This document shows, one piece after another, positions 1 through 9,340 of a stretch of DNA of 60,000 bases. Position numbers and translations under genes: made by a program. Source of the stretch: Membranipora membranacea (lineage: Eukaryota; Bryozoa; Gymnolaemata; Cheilostomatida; Membraniporidae). Each line of letters opens with the position of its first letter. Within the stretch, counting starts at the first letter, position 1. Location of the stretch: assembly GCA_914767715.1 (NCBI GenBank), contig OU612066.1, forward strand, positions 23,536,283 to 23,596,282, read 5' to 3'. Under the pieces are notes generated by a model. That model did not search any database, was not told where the DNA came from, and saw only the letters and a program-made list of their open reading frames with translations.

Positions 1-50
1 TAGTGTTTTTCGTCAAAGCGGGTGGTTTCTTCCCCGAATGTTGGAATAAT
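1..50 (-). pseudogene. MS4A-like gene copy M0, distal piece of exon 2
   Basis: The reverse complement matches the distal part of exon 2 of the MS4A-like gene M2 (around 35980-36030 on the + strand), including the segment that reads PTFGEETTRFDE there. It runs off the left edge of the window. It is separated from the rest of the same exon (3248-3432) by the inverted-repeat element at 51-3247. A direct repeat, GGAATAAT, borders both breakpoints, so the interruption is an insertion and not a splice. The exon is broken and the copy is presumed non-functional. Confidence 0.65.
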
Positions 51-400
51 CCATAGACTTAATATACTACCTAGACAGGCCAATAGCATTCATTACTGTC
101 CCACTTAAATAGCACAACATGACGAAATTAGTTTGTGCTGTGAGCCATAGTTTACTATATACCATTCAATGAAATAATGTGAAAAATCGAGGGACGCCGG
201 GCATGATATCGGCCCTTGTCCGGCCCCTATTTATTTAAACACAGCGAAAATTTGTGAGTTTATGTAAAAGACCTTTCCGCACGAGATGGTATAAAAAAAT
301 TGACTCCTTAGGCGAATCCAAAGCGAGAACAGACCTGATATATTACAATCATTAGCCAATAAATATTGAAACAAATACAGCCATCTACCCTTAACACTTC

Positions 401-507
<107 letters not shown>

Positions 508-879
508 CTACCACTACTATTCAAATGCACAGAATACCCACAACACAGTATCACAAATACTTTGTTGGATGGGCCAGATCAAAGCACCACCACCATCATC
601 ATAGATTTTTGCATAAATATTCCTAGTCATGACTGAGCACAACCTGCTCAGCTTGGATTCCTTGTTAAAAGATTTTACTGCAAATTTTATTGTCGCTTCA
701 TGAGGAAGAATAGATCTGTGCTGTAAATTGAGTATGCCAACTCCAGATATGTATGTATGATGAAGTCTTTGGTAATCTCTCATCAATGAAATAATATAGT
801 CAATCAAGACACGCAGGGTATAATACTAGCCAAATTATATTAGATCTGTTTTAATTTATGAGATAAAAATTATCAAAAC

Positions 880-1430
880 AAATACAGCCCTGTACTTAAC
901 CACTTATATCACTACATGACAAAAAAGAGGGCTGTTACTGCGGGATTGTACTAATTTCTGAGGGCACGACCAAGGCTAACGGCTACCACTATCAGCGATT
1001 GCTGCCATATTCGATGTGACTGATTACAGCATAAGCTAAAGCTTATCGACACAAATACAGCCATGAAGCTAGCCACTTCTTATCACTACTTTGTAAAAAA
1101 TATGAATATATACTGTTGAGTTATACTAATTGTTGTTGGCACGACAAAAATTAAAAACACTACCACTATCAGCGAGCATTGCAAAGTTAGATATGACTGG
1201 TTGCAGTATACATTAAACTTAATCAAATTAGTAGAGCAATGTAAGCTAACCACTTCTTACACTACTTAGCAAAAAAAAATATATACTGTGGGATTATACT
1301 GAATTTTGCGGATGGGTCAAAGACTAGAAAACTACCACTATCGGTGATTGCTGCAAAATTTCCAAATGAGACACTATCACTATCAGCGATCGCTGAAAAA
1401 TAGATATGACTGAACACAATAAGCGCTCCA
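880..1430. repeat. Three imperfect tandem units of about 170-200 bp
   Basis: Three successive units each begin near ACAAATACAGCC or an equivalent, pass through AACCACTTCTTA, then a GGCACGAC-type segment, and close with ACCACTATCAGCGA. The units start near 880, 1048 and 1223. They lie inside the transposon, between the left arm and the THAP exon. No coding potential is evident. Confidence 0.6.
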
Positions 1431-1464
1431 AACTGAGCAGGCTTATTGTGTTCAGTCATATCTA
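1401..1464. repeat. Perfect 24-bp inverted repeat (hairpin)
   Basis: The arms at 1401-1424 and 1441-1464 are exact reverse complements (left arm begins TAGATATGACTGAACACAAT) separated by 16 bases. The right arm overlaps the stop-codon end of the THAP exon on the opposite strand. It may be an internal terminus of an older element. Confidence 0.85.
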
Positions 1465-1823
1465 ATGTCAGTGTTTGCTGCGAGTTTGGTTGTTTCATGG
1501 TGTATTCTGACCAGCGTATATCTCTTCACTATTAGACACTGTGGATAGTGTGGGAAGGATCGGAAAATTGTTGGGATAGCAACCCTTTTTAGCAAAGCTC
1601 TCCCACCCACACCAGGAGGCCTTCTAAATGTATCTTGTTTCAAATGTTCGCTACAAAGAACATCATATTTGGATGGAGTCCAGTTCTTGCGTTTAACGGT
1701 CGAAACCCATACCTTTAGTCTCTCCTCGTTATTTCTGGGGAAGGCATTGAAGCTTAAATGAGGATTTCCTGCCGGGTTATTTCCACAGCCGTAGGCTGCA
1801 CACCAGTTCCTAGATGACTTTTT
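1452..1823 (-). CDS. THAP zinc-finger domain exon
   Basis: Reading the minus strand from an acceptor (CTTTTAG at about 1824-1830), an open frame of 123 codons plus stop runs to 1452. It carries the full C2CH THAP signature: CAAYGC near residues 8-13, SFNAFP, a tryptophan in VWVSTV, NWTPSKY, CSEH near residues 57-60, and AIPTIF in place of the usual AVPTIF. The spacing between the second and third zinc ligands is 43 residues, within the family range. THAP domains bind DNA; in P-like transposases they recognise element ends. The phase (0) fits the donor at 2354. The exon lies inside the transposon 51-3247, so a transposase remnant is more likely than a host regulator. Confidence 0.7.
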   Translation of the reverse strand, partial: KKSSRNWCAAYGCGNNPAGNPHLSFNAFPRNNEERLKVWVSTVKRKNWTPSKYDVLCSEHLKQDTFRRPPGVGGRALLKRVAIPTIFRSFPHYPQCLIVKRYTLVRIHHETTKLAANTDIRYD

Positions 1824-2353
1824 CTAAAAGCATCACAAATGATAACATATACAATAATTATCATTAAACTACAGCTTTTGATATAATAAACAGAAATTGT
1901 AAAATCAATTTCATAGCAGTGTCAGCATGGCAAAGAGAAGATTTGCGAGATCACCGATTAAGTCTACTCACACTTTTTGACTGCTGTGCCAGTTCTGAGT
2001 TAGATATTTCGGGAGTAAATCAGAATTGTCATCTCAAATAGTGTCCCTCCAGCCCCCCCCCCCCCAGCCCCATCACTATTGTTCCACCTTTTTTCTCTAA
2101 CATTCAAATTTTATAGCACCCATCGATTATTATTTACTATGTCTTATATATAGCCTTAAATTTAAGTGCATGTATAGAAGGATGTGGGTATTATTATGTG
2201 ACAATATTTAATTGATTTCTATTTAAAAATAGATAAGGAAGCCTGTCCTCTTAGATGGATGGGACAAGCAGAAATTATGTCAAAAAATTCAATCCAATAA
2301 AGACCGAAATATGACAATGCATACATGAGAGCCACCACTGGGTTGTTTCTTAC

Positions 2354-2493
2354 CTTATCATCTTGTGAAGTGGTAGCAGCAGGATTTTCATCTTGTGAAG
2401 ATGAGGCAGCAAGATTATCATCTTGTCATCTTGTGAAGATGAGGCAGCCAGATTATCATCTTGTGAAGACGAGGTAGCAGGCTGTAGGCTCAT
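2354..2493 (-). pseudogene. Ser/Gln/Asp-repeat exon preceding the THAP exon
   Basis: The minus strand has an ATG at 2493-2491 followed by repeats of SSSQDDNLAA type, about 30 nt per unit, ending at a donor (AAG|GTAAGA at 2354/2353). In the frame compatible with the THAP exon the sequence ends SQDDK and splices in phase 0 onto KKSSRNWC. An 8-nt insertion within the repeat (around 2418-2430) shifts the frame, so the ATG and the THAP frame are no longer joined. The polar linker before THAP is unusual, since THAP domains are commonly N-terminal. Confidence 0.45.
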
Positions 2494-3247
2494 TTAAAAA
2501 TAGTTTTGCTATAAACTGAGCGGCGTGGGTATTATATCCAAAACTTCCATGTTTGCCTTGTATCTCGCAACTGATGATAGTAAAATTGCAGCTGGGCTTA
2601 CTTGTGAAGATGAGACAGCAGGCCGCAGGTTCACGTTATATAAATAAATAATCTCAAGTATGAATATTCATACTTTGAAAATTCAAAGTATGAATATTAA
2701 AACCAGTAACCACTTTGTTTACATAGTATCTTTCATCTTCTGTTTCAGTACAGGGCTGTATTTGTTTTGATAATTTGTATCTCATAAATTAAAACAGATC
2801 CAATATAATTTGGCTGGTATTATACCCTGCGTGCCTTGATTTACTATATTATTTCATCGATGAGAGATGACCATATTCTTAATATATATATGTTAAGGGT
2901 ATATGGCTGTGTTTGTTTCAATATTTATTGGCTAATGATTGTAACTTATCAGGTCTGTTCTCGCTTTGGATTCGCCTAAGGAGTCAATTTTTTATACCAT
3001 CTCGTGCGGAAAGGTTTTTTACATAAACTCACAAATTTCCTCTGTGTTTAAATTATTAGGGGCCGGACAAGGGCCGATATCATGTCCGGCGTCCCTCGAT
3101 TTTTCACATTATTTCATTGAATGGTATATAGTAAACTATGGCTCACAGCACAAACTAATTACGTCATGTCGTGCTATTTAAGTGGGACACATTATGATCA
3201 GTGAAGCATAAGCATTGTCTTGTCTAGGTAGTATATTAAGTCAATGG

Positions 3248-3432
3248 AATAATCTCTGGTGTGGTAGTTGGGGTGGCATCATCTGACCAATGACATGTGG
3301 TTGTTGAATGGTTGTGGTGAGTAGACTTTTGGATGAACACAACTGGTTTATAGCCATATCAAAGGCAGCAAAAAGGCTGAGAACACCTCCTCCGCAGGCA
3401 CAGAGTATATTCATCACTGCAGCTGCAACAAC
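3248..3432 (-). pseudogene. MS4A-like gene copy M0, proximal part of exon 2
   Basis: The minus strand has an acceptor (GGCTCAG at 3433-3439) and then the exon reading VVAAAVMNILCACGGGVLSL, a transmembrane helix, followed by the Cys/Ser/Thr extracellular loop. It matches 35795 onward in M2. The exon stops at the insertion point of the 51-3247 transposon. No copy of the upstream transmembrane exon lies to its right: homology to the M2 locus ends within about 10 bases upstream of the acceptor (near 3446), where block sequence starts. M0 is therefore truncated as well as interrupted. Confidence 0.7.
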
Positions 3433-3780
3433 CTGAGCCGAAAGATGTCTTCTTTATAAGTAAAAAGAAACCAAAATTCAAACCAAAAAGAACGTCCAAA
3501 TTTTACACTCGGTCTCAATAATTGCAGTTCTGAGGCAAAACAGATCTTGTCATCTCGACTTTACTGCTGTGCAATCTTAGCTTGTGTTGTTTCCTAATGA
3601 ATATATCACCAGTTATACAATTCGAGTTGCCATTGTGTGAAGTTGGTATTGTTATCCTGTATAAATACTGCTTTGTAAATCCTGACAATGAATGGCATGG
3701 ACTACATCGTTATTTGGAAGGATAACTCTTACAAATAAGTCCTTGTGCGTCGCGAACAAAATCTGTAATGAAAAGGCTGT
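3433..3780 (+). other. Duplicated spacer shared with 29730-30025
   Basis: No gene is evident. The stretch from about 3465 to 3780 is repeated at 29730-30025, and its last 80 bases are related to 52382-52461, where an open exon-like frame is present. Here that frame is broken by stops. It directly precedes peptide block D1. Confidence 0.5.
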
Positions 3781-4103
3781 TATTACTACTTATTCAATGG
3801 CTTATTGTCTAAATAGCACAATAATTAATAGTATGTCAGGAAGTGCTGTACCATTAATGGGGTAATGCTGAGGCTGAAAGTCATTATTGGCCGGATAACA
3901 ATTGGCTATTGGAACCAGGGTTAATTGATCTTGAAGTAACACAAGTGTTGAGTGATATCACACAGGATATAAACATCTTTGTGTGCATCAAAAAGTCATA
4001 TCTTTTACCAAACCCTTAAACAATAAAAGTTTTTAATCGGCCTTGAAAGACTTCATCCTGTTTGACTAAAAACTAAAGTCTAAAGTGGTTTGATATCCTG
4101 GTT

Positions 4104-4310
4104 CTACCATGCGATATACTGAATGATATATTGTTGTAACTGACTGGTTTTGGTCCAGCTTTGTATACTGTCTTTTCTTTTTGGATTATTGACAATGCTC
4201 AAATATTCAAATGGCCTCCCTTTCATAACAGTGAAATACTCCTCTTTGCGCTTCAGACTGCCTTGCTGGTCAACAAAGTCAATAATGCAGACCAGGCCGA
4301 AGCTTGCCAA
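4104..4310 (-). CDS. Hypothetical conserved antisense ORF in block D
   Basis: A 68-codon minus-strand frame has the core GSLKRKEEYFTVMKGRPFEY. The same frame stays open in the copies near 18385-18205 and 31235-31045. A single stop (TAG) breaks it in the copy near 27505-27325. I do not recognise the family. It could be a real exon of a gene transcribed opposite to the peptide gene, or a fossil transposon frame. No signal peptide, start context or splice sites were established. Confidence 0.25.
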   Translation of the reverse strand: MASFGLVCIIDFVDQQGSLKRKEEYFTVMKGRPFEYLSIVNNPKRKDSIQSWTKTSQLQQYIIQYIAW

Positions 4311-5182
4311 TGTTAATTACGAATTGCAGTGCATTTATAGACTTGCACTGAAGTAATATTCCAATAGTGCCTGCTACTATTGCCTTTTGGAACTGTTCAG
4401 AAGTTTAAAATAAAATAAAATATATAGCAGATCATTTAGAAAGGGTGAGACTGATGAAATTCTTGGGCAGATGATTTTAAAATCATCAATTTTATAATTT
4501 ACTCCTGAGAAGTAAAAAATCAGCGATCAGTGTTGACTAGCAAGCTGGACACAAAGTTAAAAGGTAATCAAATACCTAGTACTTACACAACTCCATCTTC
4601 ATTCTCTGTTTTATACTCATTATCCTGATCTAATCAAATCGTGCACACAAACCTGTACAACACTTTCTGTTCAATAGCGGAACTTTTTTTAGGAGATGTG
4701 GCGGGCTGCCACAGTGTATAATTATAAGGATAAAGTCACATTTACAATTAAAGTTATATTACAAGAGGACTTTACATCATTGTAGAGAATCATCAGGAAT
4801 TCTGTTGTCAGGGTCACTAAATCCAAGATCCCTTACGTATCTCTGTTAAAAAAAACCTGTGCAAAACAATAGAAAAACCATAATGACACAGATATTTTAT
4901 TTCTCATAAGAATGGAATGAGGTCTTAACAGTAAACTAACCAAAAATGTCTCTAATTTGTGGGAATCGTGATGGAGACAATTGTGTTATTTGAAAATCAA
5001 TAAAAATCTAGTTCCTATGGCCACAGCTCCTACTGTTTTTCTGGTTAATGACATTATAAATACCCAAGTAATGGTCCAGGACTTCCTGATATGCTATACT
5101 GATACTAAGATACTAGGATATTAAGATGTTATAAAACATATTAATATCAGTCATTTATGATTTCCACATCTTCCAGTGCTCC

Positions 5183-5190
5183 TATAAAAG
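5183..5190 (+). promoter_or_regulatory. TATA box of peptide gene 1
   Basis: TATAAAAG lies about 30 bases upstream of a likely start near 5213. A short non-coding exon follows, ending at donor ATA|GTAAGT (5251/5252). The next exon begins after TTATTACAG (5493) and carries the start codon. The box is identical in the copies at 19272 and 53897 (minus strand). Confidence 0.65.
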
Positions 5191-5524
5191 CTACAACTGT
5201 GCAGGAGTAAGTCATTACAGCTTATTCCGTGGAAACATCTGCTCTCAAATAGTAAGTAAGCAATGTAGCTCTTTAGCTCTAAATTATGTGTAGCATTAAG
5301 ATGTTGCAATTGTTATAAATTTAGTAAGAAAAAAGTAAATTTCAGTGACAATAATATTCTTACCGATCGGTTGTTTATCATAAGTTGGACAAAATCCCTC
5401 CATTATTAGGTCTAGTACTGCTAAGCAACTCATACTTGTTGTTAATCAACTTCTGAGGGGAAAAAAATGTAAGGCTTGTATTTATTATTACAGAGTACAA
5501 ACAAGACCCCTTCATTTCATTAAT

Positions 5525-6110
5525 ATGGCTAATCTTACAAGACTTATGTTCATCATGCTGATTGCAACAGTTCTGATGGCAGTTGGTAAGTATTATCACT
5601 TATTTGTGGACGATTTCTAACAGTGTGCCAATCAAAAAATGTTGTTATGGTATGGGTAGCTTGTTGATTTTCTAGCATCAATTTATCAACTTCCAAATAG
5701 TCATTGGAGAAAAAGATAATCCAATGTATTGATCTTTGGCTTTAACAGTATCAGCACCATCTATTCACCCAGTAAAAGCAGAAGCTTTGGCTGGACCTTG
5801 AGAGGGTCGCAAGGTACCCTGAATCCCAACACTGAAGGTGTATGTGTGCATCGCTGCCAAAACTGAATCTGGTACTAATCGACCTTTGGCATTAGACAAA
5901 ACTTGCTGTTCAGAGAGAGTATGAAACAGATGAATATGTTTTTCAGTGAAATCTGCAGAGAGAACCTGCCAAGGTTGCAACACCCTAAAAAGTACCGGAG
6001 CTGACTGGAGTAAGACTGGTTGTGAAGCAAAAGAGTGTGAATACGCCTGCAGAAAAGTTGGATGGACAGGAGGCAATTGCAATAGTGATTGCTGCTGTTG
6101 CTATAATTAG
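5525..6110 (+). CDS. Secreted ten-cysteine CS-alpha-beta defensin-like peptide, gene 1
   Basis: Two coding exons: 5525-5585 (signal peptide beginning MANLTRLMF, 20 codons plus one base, donor GTTG|GTAAGT) and 5947-6110 (acceptor TTTTTCAG, 53 further residues and TAG). The predicted precursor is 74 residues with a hydrophobic leader. Mature-part cysteine spacing is C-x2-C-x14-C-x4-C-x3-C-x9-C-x3-CCCC. The CxxxC, GWTGGNC and terminal CxC elements match the CS-alpha-beta defensin pattern, a family of antimicrobial or neuroactive secreted peptides; the extra cysteines suggest five disulfides. A non-coding first exon lies at about 5213-5251. AATAAA occurs at 6133. Function is inferred from fold pattern only; a toxin-like role is an alternative. 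Confidence 0.75.
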
Positions 6111-6694
6111 TCACCATATATCCTTGCTCAAAAATAAAATTAATCTTGATAATGCTGAAAACATGAATGATCCTTGTTCTGACTACATTAACCATCAATG
6201 TAGTAAATTGATCTTAATTTTTTGTGAAAAATCATCTGTAGATTTTAACACCTTTGTTTTTTACAAAAAATACTATCTTCTGAATAAATGTGCATTATTA
6301 TTATATTTTGTGTTTGCATTATCTGCTGCTGCAAAAGTACTCAACTTTATTCAAAATTTGTCATTCAGTAATTTTCAAAAACCTGACACAGTTCATTTGC
6401 AAACACTTACATTCAGAAGTTGATGGTCATACAGGCAGTAGTCACATAGCCAAATGACCATTTGAAGTTGCTCAATCTAAGTTTGACACCTGTCAATCTG
6501 AATCATCTATCGGATTCATAACTTATGGCCACTAAATATTCATAAAGATTTGGAAAATCAACAAGCTAAAAAGACGCTCGGGCCTCGTCTACAAAGAGTC
6601 TTTCTTTATAAGTAAAAAGAAACCAATCACATGCTGCTCACTGCCTTCCCATGAGGGCTTCATCCATAGTGCACATGTGACATTCGCTATTTAC

Positions 6695-7294
6695 CAGGCA
6701 GATCCTATAGTGGGGATGGCATCATCTGACCAATGACATGTGGTTGTTGAATGGTTGTGGTGCGTAGACTTTTGGATGAACACAACTGGTTTATAGCCAT
6801 ATCAAAGGCAGCAAAAAGGCTGAGAACACCTCCTCCGCAGACACAGAGTATATTCATCACTGCAGCGGCAACAACCTGAGCCGGAAGATGTAAAATATCA
6901 TAATTCCACACAGAATATAAAAGCCAAATCAATTGGACTACTTCTAGCCAAACGTATCCATTTCAGCAGTCACTCTGGGTTTGAATGGATAAAAAAATGG
7001 AGGCAGACTGTCTGTGGCAGTTTGATTCAAAACGGTGCACATGCCAACTCCATGATGATATGTTCAATACAACTGTACTCCTAGACAAATTCTTTTAAAG
7101 TTACTTTCTTGCTGACGTTTCTGCTCGCTGCCGCCAAGCCCACAATACCTGTGATGACAAACAGTAAACCATCCCATATTCCTGTGCCAAGTGCACCGTT
7201 TGTTATCTGGCGATGAAGTCTCGGAGGAATACAACAAATTCCAATACCAAGGAATATACAGATTACTCCGATGACCATTTGAGAAATTGATATT
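6695..7294 (-). pseudogene. MS4A-like gene copy M1, truncated
   Basis: Two exons on the minus strand. Exon 7294-7105 starts after TTATATAG and reads ISISQMVIGVICIFLGIGIC, then ITNGALGTGIWDGLLFVITG, i.e. two transmembrane helices with the MS4A-type short loop. Its donor is AAA|GTAACT. Exon 6875-6695 (acceptor GGCTCAG) gives the third helix. Compared with the 249-nt exon in M2 this exon is 181 nt. The missing 68 nt remove most of the extracellular Thr-rich loop and shift the frame. Exons 3-5 are absent because block D begins at about 6668. A non-functional relic is likely. Confidence 0.7.
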
Positions 7295-7464
7295 CTATAT
7301 AAAGTTTAAAAGACCAAATGATACCTTAATTGGATGTAAAATTATCACAGTTTAGAATCCTTGAATTGAGAACTGTGAATTTGATTTCTCATTAACTTCG
7401 CCTCGGTCATGATTTGAGCTACTTATCTTCCTGGCCAACACTCCCACATTTGGTAAAAAGATGA

Positions 7465-8220
7465 GGCCTTTAGGCTTATCACTATCTTTGCGCATTGATC
7501 AAAATCACCGTTACAGAAGGGTTCTCTGGTGTGGTGATATCATACCTAACTTTCAAATATGCCCTTACCTTTTCCTGCCATTGACAAGTCATGAAATTAA
7601 CAATAGGTAATAGGATTTGGTCTACAAAAAGAAAATTGATTAGTTATAATCAATGGAAAACCTCTCAATCAGAAGCTCTCAACTGTTTGTGGGATTATAT
7701 ATTGATAAATAGTAATCACATGTCTTTCCACAGCCTATAATGTTTACAAGAAAGTTGCAAGATCTATTCTTTCCATGTCATTCCGATTTTCATGTCCATA
7801 TACATACATTCCCATGCGCACATAAAAATTGATAAGATGGATGAGTGATCCTAAAATCTTTACCTTTTCACTGAATTACACTTGTCTGCTGACAAATATC
7901 CCAGTGGTTCTTCTCGCTTCTCTTGCAGTCTTATTACAGCACCGTCAGGGGCTGGCAGACGATCAATGCCGAGTGCTGCTCAACATACATCATACTGCGT
8001 ATAAGTTACTGTAACAACGTGAGAAAAATGTATTGTAGCTGGTTTGCCAACTCTGATTTACACCAATTCAATGGTAGAAAATGGTTGGACAGACAACGAC
8101 CTATTCTTGTCACCCTGTCTATGTATTGTGTATACAATATATTACTCCTTGAAAGAGAATAAATTTTACTTGACCACACCGCAAATTATAAGGACCGAAA
8201 TCAATAAATCTTTTTCCTTT
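7465..8220 (+). repeat. Duplicated flank block G, copy 1
   Basis: Near-identical sequence recurs at 24735-25440 (+) and, inverted, at 33801-35100. In copies 1 and 3 it lies beside an MS4A-like copy in the same relative orientation, so the block was duplicated together with that gene. Short ORFs in it (for example 7829-8014) have no recognisable domain. Confidence 0.75.
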
Positions 8221-8813
8221 TGGTAATAATGAGTGACAGAATGCTGAATTGCTTGTAATTTGGTCTCAGCTAAGGGCGGTAAACAAAGGGAAGCTAGAAA
8301 AACCTATATATAGAAAATCAATATAACTCGCAATTTACCAAAAACTAATATAGGTCTTATTAGGTTTGTATGTTGACAAAAAATGTCTGGTATGGACTGA
8401 ATCTCCTGGCAAATCCCCATTAAAAATTGCTGCATACAAGCCTCACCCATCATACAAACCATACATCAGCCAACATTCATTTTAAGTCCAATAACACCAT
8501 TCAACAAGAAAGTAGATATTTGTTCGGTTTGTGAGTTTAGTTTACTTGGTTTGAGATGGTTTATTATTATGATCTTTCCTCCGTGCCAGGATGATCACAT
8601 GTATTCAGTTTTATCCAATCAATCATTCCCCATCCCCCCTCCACTGAATGGAGTGCTCATTACTGCTAGGGGTTGATGACGTGAACTGACGGAACAAACA
8701 AACTTTTTTTACCATATCAGCTAACTTAGCGGTCGAAGAGATAGGATGTGCTTTGTAAGCTCTCTCTAATCCTTCTTTTGTTGATTTTAATTAACTAATT
8801 CTATCTAACAAAT
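8221..8813. other. No gene recognised
   Basis: AT-rich sequence; the first part is distantly related, inverted, to 33800-33960. I see no open frame, RNA gene or clear repeat boundary before the LINE begins. Confidence 0.5.
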
Positions 8814-9340
8814 ATGGCGCAGCTATTGCAGCCTCTGGAAATAGTAGATCCCTGCTTATTGAGGGTAAAGAAGCGTGGCAGGAGAGCTGGTGTCCGTGTA
8901 AATCTAAGTAGCCGTAAAGGCAGGATTCCACTACCGGGCATTGTTCTGACCAACGCTAATTCTATAATACACAAGCTAGATGAACTTCATGGATTATTGA
9001 ACTCAAAACATCTCTTAAACTTATCACAGATAGTCTGCATCACTGGGTCCTGGCTCACACCAAATATAACCAGATCCCAAGCAGAACTTAATGTAAAGGA
9101 CCAATTCAGAAACGACAGGTTGCCAGAAGACAGCGGCGAGACTATTGGGGGCGGAATCCTGGTTTACATTGATAAAATATCGTCAACAATAATAAAACAA
9201 TCTTCAACCGCACTGATAGCAACTGCGAACTGATGACAATCAAATCTCGACCTCACTGGCTACCACGCGAATTCTCCTCAGTAATAACAATATCATGCTA
9301 TGCTCCCTACACTGGACAATCACACTTGGAAAATTCTAAA
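8814..9340 (+). pseudogene. APE-type LINE (CR1/L2/jockey-like), 5-prime part
   Basis: The 139-codon frame 8814-9233 holds the start of an apurinic-endonuclease domain (GIVLTNANSIIHKLDELHGL, then ICITGSW-like and GGILVYI). It continues after a frame change near 9233 with SVITISCYAPYTGQSH. This matches the N-terminal half of the endonuclease that nicks target DNA in non-LTR retrotransposons. The domain is cut at about 9340 by another element and resumes at 12561. Several frame breaks make this a dead copy. Confidence 0.75.

Larger units (their letters stand above)
3781..6668 (+). repeat. Duplicated peptide block D, copy 1
   Basis: This segment recurs with small changes at 17840-20318 plus 24111-24505 (+), 26988-29221 (+), 30712-32440 (+) and, for its gene part, 52720-53935 (-). 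It contains a conserved non-coding upstream region, the peptide gene at 5525-6110 and its downstream flank, ending near CTTCCCATGAGGGCTTCATC. Copy 1 has no visible large insertion and can be taken as the reference arrangement. Confidence 0.85.

Noticed and set aside
5765-6198. Antisense ORFs of about 105 codons across the mature-peptide exon, repeated in all copies
   Set aside because: They lie opposite the cysteine exon, start and stop differently among copies, and have no splice or signal features; they are shadows of the sense exon.
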